The notes beneath the pieces are model-generated. The model saw only the letters and a list, made by a program, of their open reading frames with translations, searched no databases and was not told the DNA's origin. Positions 23,501-35,250 of a DNA stretch of 64,000 nt are shown in pieces. The stretch spans positions 124,001 to 188,000 of the forward strand of contig JAVXUO010002032.1 in NCBI GenBank assembly GCA_033065855.1, given 5' to 3'. Made by a program: the position numbers and the translations under genes. Within the stretch, counting starts at the first letter, position 1. Every line of letters begins with the position of its first letter. Source of the DNA: Escallonia rubra (taxonomy: Eukaryota; Streptophyta; Magnoliopsida; Escalloniales; Escalloniaceae).

Positions 23501-24457
23501 GAGCGGGCGGGGGCGGGGGCCAAAGCACCTCGACGAATCCGAGTTGGGAGCGGCTTTGTCAAATATTTATGTCTTTGTGCAATTAATAATTTATATAATG
23601 TGCATTATATGCATAGAATATACACAAACATATGAAGTCTTGTTCATGTAATATCAGTATATCACAGTACCCAACTGCGCTATGTTTTTGTTATGCCAAA
23701 AGTCAAATACTATACATGAAGTACTTGCACAAAGCTTTTCAACTGATAGACCAATCATATAAGAGCGTGGAGTGGCCACCCCAAAACCATGTATCCTTTG
23801 ACAAGAAGAATACGAAAGACCGACTCGACCATTCCCACGTACCACCAAGCGCGTAGGTCAACTGGCACGGGGCTGTCCTAGCTTAACCAGAGGTCTCGGG
23901 TTCGAGCCCTGGGAATGCAGCTGCGTTAAAAACTTGGTAGGGAGAGCTTTGCCGCCCATGTGGTCCTACCCGGCTCGAAAGGTGTGACAAACCTTATCAC
24001 CCTTTTTTGTACCAAAAAAAAAACCATTCCCACGTGCTCTCTGCCTCCAGCAAAGTGACCAGCCCTAATAATTATCGGAACCAAGAACAACTTAACTTTC
24101 TCTTAGCCTAATGGCTGGAATCACGATCCCGACAAGCTACCTTGTCAGGAGCACAAATTCGCGAATCTCAGGGAGATTCGTGGCCTAGAAGCACAATGAA
24201 AGACCTAGAAGCAACGTAAAGTGCAGGTTTTGTATGTAAAACTTACCAAAGACAGTGTTGACGGGGTTCATGGCCTCCTGATTCTTGGCGGCTTCCCCAA
24301 TGAGACGCTCGGTATCAGAGAAAGCTACAATGGATGGCGTCGTTCTGCTTCCCTGATCATTAGTAATGATTTCGACGTGGTCATCTTGCCACACTCCAAC
24401 ACACGAGTACGTTGTCCCAAGATCAATTCCAATCGTTCGACCTTCACCTCCTGTCAT
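20537..24457 (-). CDS. Cytosolic HSP70/Hsc70 copy A, lacking the EEVD tail
   Basis: Two exons: 24457-24247 (ATG at 24455-24457) and 22176-20537. The 2,070-bp phase-1 intron has GTAAGT and an AG acceptor, at the conserved plant Hsc70 position (codon 71, before AKRLIGRRF). The product is 616 aa. HSP70 signatures: IDLGTTYS (11-18), [14 protein letters not shown] (about 200-213) and [15 protein letters not shown] (339-353). All core ATPase residues look intact, including Lys73 and both Asp of the second signature. It should be an ATP-dependent cytosolic/nuclear chaperone. Oddities: the interdomain linker reads KVTLLD instead of DLLLLD, and the protein ends at [12 protein letters not shown], so the roughly 35-40-residue Gly-rich tail and EEVD are missing; binding to TPR partners such as Hop or CHIP would be lost. 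An HSE/TATA promoter lies just upstream. Confidence 0.9.
23491..23520 (+). other. G-quadruplex-type G-rich run in the HSP70 A intron
   Basis: Plus strand gaGGGagcGGGagcGGGcGGGGGcGGGGG has five G-runs with 1-3-nt loops, an unusually strong quadruplex pattern in AT-rich surroundings. It lies on the template strand of the HSP70 A intron. Confidence 0.6.
23841..24022 (+). mobile_element. tRNA-derived SINE in the HSP70 A intron
   Basis: 182 bp flanked by the perfect 13-bp TSD accattcccacgt (23828-23840 and 24023-24035). It contains a box A-like TAGGTCAACTGG near 23853 and box B GGTTCGAGCCC at 23899-23909. Then comes the SINE body with gggaatgcagctgcg and a short A-rich 3' end. Orientation is opposite to the host gene. 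Confidence 0.9.
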
Positions 24458-24550
24458 TTTCAAGCTGAATTTACATAACAAAAGGCAGAGAGAGTGAGAG
24501 ACAATCAGAGAGGAAAAGACTCTTCGTGCACCTAAGAGGTTTGTTTTCTA

Positions 24551-24578
24551 TGTATAAAATTTCCAGGTTATTCCTGAA
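24551..24578 (-). promoter_or_regulatory. Heat shock element next to TATA, promoter of HSP70 A
   Basis: On the minus strand: TTCagGAAtaACCtgGAA (24578-24561), immediately followed by ATTTTATACA (24560-24551), about 95-105 bp upstream of the ATG. Three of four alternating pentamer cores fit the nTTCnnGAAn heat-shock-factor site at exact 5-bp spacing. This suggests heat-inducible transcription. Confidence 0.65.
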
Positions 24579-24964
24579 AGTACTTTACATCAAATGATGT
24601 AGTTTTTGTAACTGCAGTATAAACATCTATAACAATGATTTTGCATGTTACTTTTTTTCAAGCACATATACGTTCATTCGACATAGCCTGAAAAGCTGAC
24701 TTTTGGGTTAGTGGCCGATCAGCCTATTATCCTCTTTAAAAAAAACTTAAATCCTAAACTATTATCCTCGGTCCTTAGGCCATTTCCGGAGAGAACCGCT
24801 CAAAAAGGTGTGTCCTAATGCCAGTAAACACGTTGCGACATGTGACAAGCATCTCCAGAGAAGTGTAACTACAGAGAAAGCTGATCTTATCTAGGATAGT
24901 CCAGTATGGTCTTGAAATTTTAATTTCTTATTATTTTTTATTTTTTTTAAATATGACGAAAGAA

Positions 24965-26930
24965 TATAGGATAGCACCAAAATATAATTTACGTTTTCAA
25001 CATAGACAAAGCTACGTCTGATCTTTCAAACGAGGGTGATAACCTGACTGCGGATGATGTACGCAGCAGTTATTCCACCCTTGTAAAGAGCAAATTTCAT
25101 GTACATCGGAGCAAAATAATGGGTGCGCCGCCACTGCTCAGCCTCTCCAGTTGTTCAGTGACATGCAAAGGGAAATCGAACAAGAGCCCTGACTTGGTAA
25201 CATTTATTTGACCCATTGAAATGGAACCCATAACAAAAATACAGCTTTTGACTGGTAGTAACCAACATACAAGAAGTGTAATTCGTGTATAACATCATGC
25301 AATAGCAATAGCATCAGGGCAACTCACCTCAGTCACTTGTACTGGTGATCAGCAAATCCTTTGAAGTCCAACCAGAATGACACAGAAAACACAAACCTCA
25401 CGGATATGAGTTAAGTTGTATCGTGTGGGGGAAGCTGGAGGGCAATTATTAACCCGTCCGTTTACATCTTGAGACGACTTCTTGGGTCTCCCACTTACAT
25501 TTTAAGGATAACATCGTCATTTGCAACTTGTCCCACTTAGATGGGGAAAAGGAAGGGAGAAAAGGTTGTCAATCCACCCTCTCTTAAACAGGCCGGAACC
25601 CCAAAAGGGGGAAGAAATGTCAGATGCCTTGATGAATATAATTCACGGTTATTGGTTTCAATTCTCGTGTACCGACTGAATATATAAAATTACAGTTTTA
25701 ACGACAGTGTAGAATAAACAAGTAAATAAAAATAACTCGTAAATGAATTGCATTTTGATCTCAATTCTATCCGAATCTTCTCTGCTATGAGCGATAAGAT
25801 AAATAATTTTATATTTACTTACATGTTTATCCAACTATACATTTATTGGCTTAGATACGAATATAGACAAGTTTGATCAACAAAAAAATCGATCATTACA
25901 CATATTGTACAATTGACGCTAAGTTATTGTCAGTAAATTAATAAGCTCTAGTATGCAATAATTTTATTGAGAACCAACTTTAATTTAGTAGGATATTTCA
26001 TAAGTAATAAATTTTGGAAAATCTGATCTAGTATTGCTAATTATAAGAGAAAATTGTGTTGCACATGTTTGTTTATTTTGTTTTATATATAATACATGTG
26101 TACAGTTAAAATCATACCAATAAAAATTTTCTTTTCTTGTCTAAGTTAATTAACTAATAGGAAGAGGAAAACAAAACAAAAGTAAAACTCGTGACTTAAA
26201 AAAAAAAAAAAAAAAAACCACGCACAAACTATAGAAGCCTTTGTTTTCATATTAACTACTTATTATAGCCCGGTGAAATGCATCGACAACTTTTGTTACT
26301 AAAAGACTCAGAGAGAGTTATGTGAAATGTACATGTATTTTTCTCAAGCCACGGAACCCACTGCTGCTGGATTCCCTCACTACGGGAAAGAGAGTGATCT
26401 TCCTACTTCACTTTAATTACTTCTTTCTATTTTATTTTATGTCTTTCACTTTAATTTGTCCTTTTATCCTTTACGCTTTTTCTTGCATACTAAGTTAGTT
26501 CTGATTCTGAAAGTCTCCCCTGAGCTCTAAAGAAGCTTTGAATGAGGATAAAGCTATACATGCAAGTGTGGATCATGACTCGGACGAGCGAATAGATGCG
26601 TCATCACACGGACGAGTGTACTGTTCGTGTTGCTTAGCTTAGAAGTAACTAGTTTCCTTCCTCTGGAGAAAAAGAGAATGCTAGGAAATAAAATTACTGT
26701 TGAGAAATTCGTGAAGGGTCAAAATAAGTTGTCTACTTACTTGTTATTTCGTAAGGAGACTCCAAGGTCCTAGCACCGAAAGGGTTGCAATAATGTGTAT
26801 ATACGAACCAGCATTATTGTATATGAACCATTGTAATTTTGTTACAAAACTTGTCAGTGATTAGGACTCAATAGGAACTTCGTGAGTTTGTATTTATCTT
26901 CAACTGGTAAAACGAAAGGAGTCTCACGCG
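24965..26930 (+). repeat. Repeat R1, copy 3
   Basis: Starts about 390 bp beyond the HSP70 A promoter at tagcaccaaaatataattt and runs to gtctcacgcgtatc. It is uninterrupted, so it shows the R1 sequence missing from copy 2. No gene is supported. Confidence 0.75.
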
Positions 26931-27890
26931 TATCATTAAGGCCTTTTGTAACCTTTGCTAAAATTAAGAATCTGTTTGAAATCACTTACGGTTTTAATTT
27001 TCTGTTTCTAAGAAAACAAAAATCAAAATCAAAATCAGTTTAGTTTAGTTTTTATTTTTTACAAAAACAAATGGGTGTTTGATTACCCAATTTTTATTTT
27101 AAATTTTTTCTGTTAAATGTTTGATTACCCAATTTTTATTTTGAGTTTTTTCTTTGTTGGGGTTGCGGAGGCGGTGGTGATGGTGGTCAGCGGCGGGCGG
27201 TGACCTTGGCCGGCGGGTGGCGGTGGCCAGCGACAGTGGATAGAGGCGGCGGGCAGTGGCGGTGGCGGTGTTGTGGTCTCCAAACAAAAATCAAAACTGA
27301 AAACCCAAAACTCCAAAATGGGATTTTTAAAAAACAACCATGTTTTAAAAACTGGTTTTCAAAGCTTAAAGGAAAACGAAAACTATGTGTCAAACGCGTT
27401 TTTTTCTCTAATTTACAAAATTAGAGAAAAAACTGAAAACTTAAATGTTAGCAAACGCATGCTCTGAGTAGTTTTCAAACAAGAGCAACAATACTTTCTT
27501 TTCATTATTCTTTTCATTATTCGGTATACAGAGTAATTCTATTTTGAATAGTAAAATTTCATGTTTTATATTCATGAACGGGAAAGCGCCAGTACTGTAC
27601 TCGAGACTCTAGATTTGAGTTTAACTGCTCAATTTAGCCATGATATACTTCTCTTGTGATTAAGGCCTCAGCTAACTTGATATACATAAAGGCATAGCTG
27701 CATTCAAAACTTTGAAGTTTTGAATTTGGCAATTAACTTCACATTTTCGAATTTAATTTTCTCACTCTATTACAAAATCGTGTCTTAGCAAGTGCGATAT
27801 TGGTAATTGATGACCGTGGGAGAATGTTTTGCGCCCGTCACTGGAAGGACAGAGAATGCACAACACTATTTACCTTCTTCTTGCTATGGT
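26931..27890. other. No gene seen: spacer with a possible MITE
   Basis: This segment has no counterpart at the left side of HSP70 A. About 26950-27480 has a GGC/GGT-rich core (27160-27270) between AT-rich arms with partly inverted phrases (ccaatttttattttgag; aaaactggttttcaaa), suggestive of a small DNA transposon. I could not fix its ends. Repetitive ORFs at 27099-27467 are not credible genes. Confidence 0.35.
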
Positions 27891-30386
27891 TTACAATAGA
27901 CTTATATATAGACTCTAATCTCTTAACCTTGATGGACGTTTGAGATTTGACAAGTTTAGTGTTGATCCCACTACTCTTTATATATATATTTGTTTTCTTA
28001 GAGGTTACGGTATCATAATTTTGGTCAGTGTGTAATCTTGTTCGAATGTGAACGTGAAGATCAATATCGAGGGGACATGTTTGCTTCTACATCTTCGCGT
28101 TCTTACGGTATGACTTCTTTCGATTTTGGTGAGTGTGTAATCATGTTATTATTTTATTTATGCTATTGTAAGATTCAAAAGGTCTTGATTTTGGGGTCAA
28201 GATGAATGATTTAATAGAGTTACGTTAATCAATTGAATGAACATAGAACTTTTCCTTTAATATTCTTGAAATTTTATTTATTTAAACTGAACTCCAGATT
28301 AAAATATTTGAAGATTTATGTTCGAACGTGAACGTGAGAGGAAAAGGAATTGTATGGCCTCGCGCTAATCAATTAGAATAGAAGAGTCCCTGTTCGGCCC
28401 TGTAGCAAAAGAGCCTGTTACACGGCTTAGCCAATTCAGCCTGTAGCTTACAAGACTCTGTTAGCATGTCTGCAGACGTTGGCCCATGCCGAATTTAGCT
28501 GTTTAACCTATTATTTAGCTGTTTATTGTTTAGCTGCCGAATTTGGCCAAATTTAGCTGTTTAACCTATTATTTAAGAAGGAATTGTACATTTTAATAAA
28601 ACTGAAGCCAAATTTAAGAAGGAATTTGGCCAAATTGTCCATTCTGCATACGTATATAAGCATTGAATAGAAGTCCACAACTGAAGCCTTTGTACAATAA
28701 TCTAAATAGAAGTCTAGAACTGAAGCCTATTTATAATAATAGTAATAATAATAATCCAATAAATGAACTTCTTTGCACCAGCTCTATAGGCATTAAGAAA
28801 AGATGCACATTTAAAGTCATACATAGAAGTCTGCAAGTTGCATTATAAGAAATATTGTTTGTTCCTCTTTCTACTATCATCAACTTCTCGTTTACATTTG
28901 GACCTTCAGACAAGGTTACGGTAATACATATCATTCAGGGTAATCAATGCCCTTGGACTAATGAGCCAAGTGTTAGTAAAATACTAGCTCTAATGATATG
29001 ATATTCTATAAGCTCGTTGTATCTACATAAATAACTTTATAGACGAAAGGATCATCGCCCATCACGTATTTATAGTTGTGCCATGTCACGGATGATGAGA
29101 TGTGTAGGGTAAGTCTCATCACCCGGCAGAAGTCCATAGAGTTATATGAAGATACATGCCCGAAAGGTTAATTTTGTGGTTGCGAGAAAAATGTTTATGT
29201 GAAAACAAAACGAAAGAGTATGGTCAGAAAATTGTTGACAAACTTAGCTCTTTACATATCAATTGAACACAATTTCCGAACAATTTTGAGCCTTTGCAAT
29301 TCCGCCACCATGATTATACATTTCTCCTATGTCAGTTGTTCGTTTGTGATGCTTCCGTCCTGCACGAAAAAGTAGTGAAATGCAGAGGAACATGACATCT
29401 TTTCTTGTACTAGGTAAAGATGAGAGGAAAGAAACTGTTGTTTTGTGAAAATAAAAACACTCTTTTTAGAAGGAAAGATGATGGAAAAAGAAAGTGCAAC
29501 TTTGAGGATTTCTACTTCTCCACACAAAGCTAAGAAATAAACTTAAGCTTCGGAATACTAACTAGATTTTTGGCCTCAATGTGAAAATTTCTATTTTTCA
29601 GAAAGAAACAGAGGTTTGAAATGATCAAGGCATTAACAAAGTAAAATCAAATGTTTCATCCCAAGAATTCAATTGGATTTGGTGGATAACAAATGCATCA
29701 TAACACCATAGAAACGTACTGTTATTCGAAGGTTTCATTCGAAGACAATGAAATGTGAATATTCACATAGCTTATATATTGCTTTTGATATTGCAGTCCT
29801 TGTCGTTCAAACATGGAAAAGCCTAATATGTAGTGGATAAAATCCAGGGAGCCAACACCTTCTCGATTAATAAAGATACTTAGTGAGCATCGTGCATAAA
29901 ACATGACTTCTGTTTCTGTGCCACAATCCTGAATACAGGTTATGGAAAATCAAAATTTATGCTTCAGGAGTGCCACAAGAGACTGTCTTTAGTGACAATT
30001 CAAGTACTTTCGACGACATTTTTAAAGCTCGAACGGATAATTGCGCAGCTCAAGTGAAAATTTCACTTGAGCTGCGCAATTATCCGTTCGAGCTTTAAAA
30101 ATTGTTATTTCACTGTGAAATAACAATTTAGCGGGATAAATGAATTCCAACATTAGCGACGTACAAGTGATCCACAGATTGAAAGTGAAAAGGAAGTTAC
30201 ATAACACAAAACAGGAATAGAGGGATTAACATCTTATTACTATCACTATCCTTGAAATCTCCAGTTTTTACCCCTAAGCACACCCCAAAAGAATACACAA
30301 AAACGTTCATATATGTCTGCCAAAGGGCCTTAATAATAACCTCAATCTTGAGGCCTGCTTATGTGGAACACGCTTCATCATTTATA
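27891..30386. repeat. Duplicated 3' flank of HSP70 B
   Basis: Colinear with 18480-20536, with several indels: B has extra sequence near 28440-28620 and 29480-29740, and the palindromes at 30018-30129. It shows that the tandem duplication includes downstream DNA. No gene is supported. Confidence 0.7.
30018..30129. repeat. Double perfect palindrome downstream of HSP70 B
   Basis: Arms 30018-30059 and 30061-30102 are perfect 42-bp inverted copies around one base. An adjacent pair, 30099-30113 and 30115-30129, forms a perfect 15-bp palindrome around one base. The corresponding place in copy A (about 20246-20290) has the sequence only once. Confidence 0.95.
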
Positions 30387-32026
30387 TCACAAACCATACC
30401 AGCACATCTTGGCAACGATAGGGTTGCAGGTACTTTCAAGCTCCTTCCTTTTGTAATTGAACTCGTCCACTTCTGCAAGCTGGTTCCTATCCAACCAGTA
30501 GATCGCCTGAACAACTGCATCCTGAACCTTCTTCTTGTCAGCCTCGGGAATCATGTGATTAGTCTTCTGATCATTAACAGTTTTTCTGATCTTGTAGGCA
30601 TAGTTTTCCAAGGCAACCTTGGCATCGACCCTCTTCTTGTGCTTCTCATCCTTGGCTTTGTACTTCTCAGCCTCTTTTATCATTTTATCAATCTCTTCTG
30701 CGGATAACCTTCCCTCGACATTGGTAATAGTGACACCGTTCTTCTTACCAGTGGACGAATCCTCTGCAGAGACATTCAAGATGCCATTGACATCAATATC
30801 AAAGCAGACACTGAGTTTTGGGACACACCTTGGTGCAGGTAGCAACCCACGGAGTTTGAATTCACCCAAATAGTTGTTATCAACAACTCTTGCTCTTTCA
30901 CCCTGGTACACAGGAAACCTGACAACAGTCTGGTGGTCAAACCTCGTGGTGAAACCTTTCTTCATCTTGGCAGGAACTGGTGTGTTCCTTGGAATTACAA
31001 AATTCATTTCACCTCCGTCGCTACTCACTCCAAGAGATAGAGGTGTGACATCCAGAAGCGTTACATTATAAACCTGACCATCCAAGATGGCAGCTTGAAC
31101 AGCAGCACCATAGGCAACAGCCTCATCTTGGTTGATACTCTTGTAAAGTACCTTACCATGAAAGAAATCCTGTAAAATCTTCTGCACCTTTGGAATTCTT
31201 GTAGATCCACCAACAAGAACCACGTCATGGACATTGCTCCTGTCGAACTTCGCATCTCTCAAACAACTTTCAACGGGCTCCAAACAGTTCATGAACAGAT
31301 CTATGTTAAGTTCCTCGAATCTGGCACGCGTAATGGTAGTGTAAAAATCAATACCCTCAAACAAACAATCTATTCCGAGGTTAGCCAGAACGCTGGATGA
31401 CAGAGTCCTTTTCACTCTCTCGGAAGCAGTCCTCAACCTCCTAAGAGCTCTAGGGTCTCCACTGATGTCCTTTTTGTGCTTTCTCTTGAACTCCTGCACA
31501 AAGTGGTCCACCATCCTGTTATCGAAGTCCTGTCCTCCAAGGTGAGTGTCACCAGCAGTGGCTTTCACTTCGAATTTACCCTCTTCAATACTGAGCAGAG
31601 ACACATCAAATGTACCACCCCCTAGATAAAAAATAAGCACATTCTTTCCACCAACAGTAGCTTCCCTATTGCTTAAACCATATGCAATGGCAGCAGCAGT
31701 AGGTTCATTGATGATGCGCATCACATTGAGACCGGCAATAGCTCCAGCATCCTTGGTAGCCTGGCGCTGAGAGTCATTGAAATAGGCAGGGACAGTGACT
31801 ACAGCATTTTTCACTGTTGAACCAAGAAAGGCCTCAGCAGTCTCACGCATCTTAAATAGGACCATGGAAGATATCTCCTCCGCGACAAGTTGCTTCTCCT
31901 CACCTTTGTAGTCGACCACTATCAAAGGCTTGTCAGCAGGACCAGAAATGACTTTGAATGGCCAGAGCTTCATATCACTCTGTACCAGTGCATCAGTGAA
32001 TCTTCTACCAATCAAGCGCTTTGCAT
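30387..32026 (-). pseudogene. HSP70 copy B: exon 2 only, no exon 1
   Basis: Exon 2 is full-length and open (ORF to 32051, acceptor after 32026) and matches copy A closely, ending at the same truncated position ([12 protein letters not shown], no EEVD). The intron matches A only to about 32975; then R1 sequence begins, and exon 1, the first ATP-binding loop and the promoter are absent. The second HSP70 signature reads FYLGGGTFD, changing an Asp (Asp199 in bovine Hsc70) needed for ATP hydrolysis to Tyr. I find no substitute first exon, so it is very likely a pseudogene. Copy A and B differ at 11 of about 312 residues in the ATPase part but at 36 of about 234 after it. Confidence 0.85.
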
Positions 32027-32975
32027 CTGTCATCAAAACAAACGTTATCATTACAATAATGCAACATAGTGATATAGAGACACTGCCACCCCAGTCAAAA
32101 ACAAGAGATCATTAGAAAAAACTCTTTTAGTGCTTAAAATACAACTATGATTTTCAGTTAGTTCACGATTAATCATATGGGCATCAAAGTAGCAATTACA
32201 TGTATACTAACAGAAGTGCTGCACTTAATAAAGCTGACTAAACCAAGGCTTCATCCTGGTTGATAAATCCTTCAAAGGATCACATGCTGGACAGCTAAAA
32301 AGTTATCTTGTGCTGGTAGATAGCAAGTGGCTACCCCTGTTCAGTCCAGTGTGCTGGTTTATTGATGCTCATTGTTTATACTACCCAAGCATGTCCTCGT
32401 AGACATAGAGCAAAACCTAAGATATGTTCTATGATGATAGTCATGATTGAAGAGCTCACATATTTTTTTTACTTGTATTCCGTGTTGCAAGCATATGTTC
32501 AATTTCCGGTGGAGTAAGATTTTCGGATATACCTCTGGTTATATTTCGTCTCTTAAAGGCTTGAGAAGTCAAGTGTCAAAAGTTTTTTCTCAAATCACCT
32601 AAAAGAAAATTAGTAATTTAGAGGCCTATTGAAATCTATTTAAAATTTCCATCTACGTTTTGGCTCAAATAAAAAAACCAACAAAAAAAAATAAGAAAAA
32701 GGACAGAAGGATGGCAGAATCATGCGTATCACACTTATCAGTCCCCTTATATGTCGACTGGCGATGCACGAAGCAGTTAGATCACAATACTCACATACAT
32801 ATGAACCCAACTCACAGATAGAATATACATTACTGCTTACTAGTAAAAGCAGGTGCGAATACAAATCCTTCAATAACCAATATTAAGATGTGTTACTCCC
32901 AGAACGACATATTCCCACTAGTCCTGCTCCTTGAAAATTCTACTGGTCAAAACTTATAATATTGTAAATCATTCC

Positions 32976-34292
32976 GGTCAAAACTTCTTTCTATTTTATT
33001 TTATGTCACTCACTTTAATTTGTCCTCTTATCCTTTACGCTTTTTCTTGCATACTAAGTTAGTTCTGAAGGTCTCCCCTGAGCTCTAAAGAAGCTTTGAA
33101 TGAGGCCAAAGCTATGCAAGTATGGATCACGACTCGGACGAGTGACTAGATGCGTCATATCACTCCTTTATCTTGGGAAACCAACGTCGTCACACGGACA
33201 AGTGTACTGTTCGTGTTGCTTAGCTTTGAAGTAACTAGTTTCCTTCCTCCGGAGAAAGAGGCAATGCTAGGAAATAAAATTACTGTTGAGAAATTCGTGA
33301 AGGGTCAAAATGAGTTGTCTACTTTCTTGTTACTATTTCGTAAGGAGACTCCAAGGTCCTAGCACCGAAAGGGTTGCAATAATGTGTATATACGAACCAG
33401 CATTTTTGTATATGAACCATTTTAATTTTGTTACAAAACTTGTCAGTGCTAACTGTGAATTAAGACTCAATAGGAACTTCGTGAGTTTGTATTTATCTTC
33501 AACTAGTAAAAGGAAAGAGTCTCATGTCGTATTATTCTTGACTCAAATTGCTAGCTAGTAAGGGTTAAGCGAAGGAAGCTAGTGTTTATGATTACAGCAA
33601 AATTATTCTTCATTGGATTAACTTGAACTCCATAAATTTAAAGAACTCATTAAGGACATCAAATTCTGAAACATATGCTAAATTAGTTGTGAAATGGCCA
33701 ACGCAAATGAGATCTAGAAAACAATAGTTTTACTTTTACTTGAAACTTTTTATAAAAAGATGTGATTTTATTCTATTTACATCTTCTAGGAAAGTACATA
33801 GCATGCATTAGCTTCCTTTTTTATCGCTTGAAAGCATAAAATATCATTAAAACGTACCCATATCTCATTTACGTACTTGTACGCCGTGACGTCATGAAGT
33901 GATTGGTAGCTAAGCCGAATTTTAGCAAATTTTCATGATTAGCACACTAAATTTGGCTTGCTTCCTGCCTTTCAGTTTCTTAGTCAATTACTTCATTAAA
34001 ATGAGACCCTCAAGCAGCCCTAATGGAATCACACCACCGGCGACGTTAAATGATGGTCCAGTCACCCCATCAGTGGGGTTAGCCTCGTATCTGTTGTTAA
34101 CTTTTTTTTTTATCAGAGAGACGATGACTCAGATCTCAATTAGGGAAAAGTCTAAGTCCCCACCCATGTACTCCTCTGGTTCCTCAGAGAATCTACCAAA
34201 GTTCCCTCTAGAATTGACTGTATAAAGTATCCGTAGTGCGTGCTTGTTTTGTCATATTCAGTTAGCGAACAAGCACCTGATTGCACGTATAT
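32976..34292 (+). repeat. Repeat R1, copy 4 (left-truncated)
   Basis: It begins inside R1 at cttctttctattttatttta, directly joined to the HSP70 B intron. It runs to gcacgTATAT, where the inverted gag element is inserted. A single deletion from the intron to the inside of an R1 copy like copy 3 would explain the junction. Confidence 0.75.
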
Positions 34293-34465
34293 TGTTACGA
34301 AATCACTCTAGATAAATATGTATAGAACACGATAACCAAATAAGAAAATACAAGAAATATGGGAGAACTCAAATCCACTTTGCACAAGTCAGATTTACAA
34401 AGCTCACTCACGTGTATCTCTCAACTGTTTTCATACTCAAAGAAGGACTCTTCTTTCTTTCTTTC

Positions 34466-35248
34466 CTACTTCTTCTCCTTCCTTTCTGGACACTTTCTTG
34501 CAATGTGATCAATCTCTTTACAATACCAGCATTCAATACTGGACTTATCCTGCTTTCCACGAGACTTAGACATATCTTTTCCATGTCTTGGATTTCTGCT
34601 TCTAGATCGACATCTGCCTCTTCCATGACCATTCTTATTTTCAGACCTTACCACCAGACCTTCGCCTTGATTGCTTGAACTCGTCCCATTAATTCTGCTC
34701 GAGTCCATAAGAGCCGACATAACATCATCAACAAGCAATGTCTCCTTCCCAATAAGCAACGTAGTCTTCAAGGTCTCATATGATTTTGGAAGCGAAGATA
34801 ACAACAAAATCACTTGATCTTCCTCCTCGAGTTTAACATCTATACTCAAAAATCGGGATACCAACCGGTTAAATTATGATATATGATCACCTAGATCTGA
34901 ACCTTCATGCATCCGTAACTGGCACATATCTTTCTTCAGATATAACCGATTCGACAAAGATTTTGACATATATATGTTCTCCAATTTCTGCCACAGAGCT
35001 GTTGGAGAAGTCTCTGTCAAAACCTGGTACTTAACCTTCGAGGCTAGATTCAACTGTAACGTAGATACAACCTTAGCCTGTAATTCCTCCCAATCGTCAT
35101 GTTCCATTGACTCAGGCTTATTTCCCAGCAAAGGCTTGAGCAATCCTTGCTGCACAAGGATATCCTTCACCGTGCTCTGCCATATGCCAAAATTCGTCTT
35201 CCCATCGAATTATCCATAGGCATACTTCATGGTCGTGTTGTTCGTCAT
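34466..35248 (-). pseudogene. Copia-type gag (UBN2 family) pseudogene, copy 2
   Basis: ATG at 35246-35248. A TAA lies near codon 12 (shared with copy 1) and another at 34874-34876, both in the same frame. Otherwise it reads through: LLKPLLGNKPESMEHDDWEE, ENIYMSKSLSNRLYLKKDM, LLSSLPKSYETLKTTLL, an Arg/Ser-rich stretch (GRGRCRSRSRNPRHGKD) and CCHC knuckle CWYCKEIDHIARKC. Copy 1 has a sense codon at the 34874 position, so that stop is recent. Family knowledge: this is the capsid-nucleocapsid protein of copia elements. Confidence 0.8.
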
Positions 35249-35250
35249 AT

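Noticed and set aside
23850..23920. Possible tRNA gene (box A/B-like sequence)
   Set aside because: No full cloverleaf. The unit continues into a SINE body and is flanked by a 13-bp TSD.
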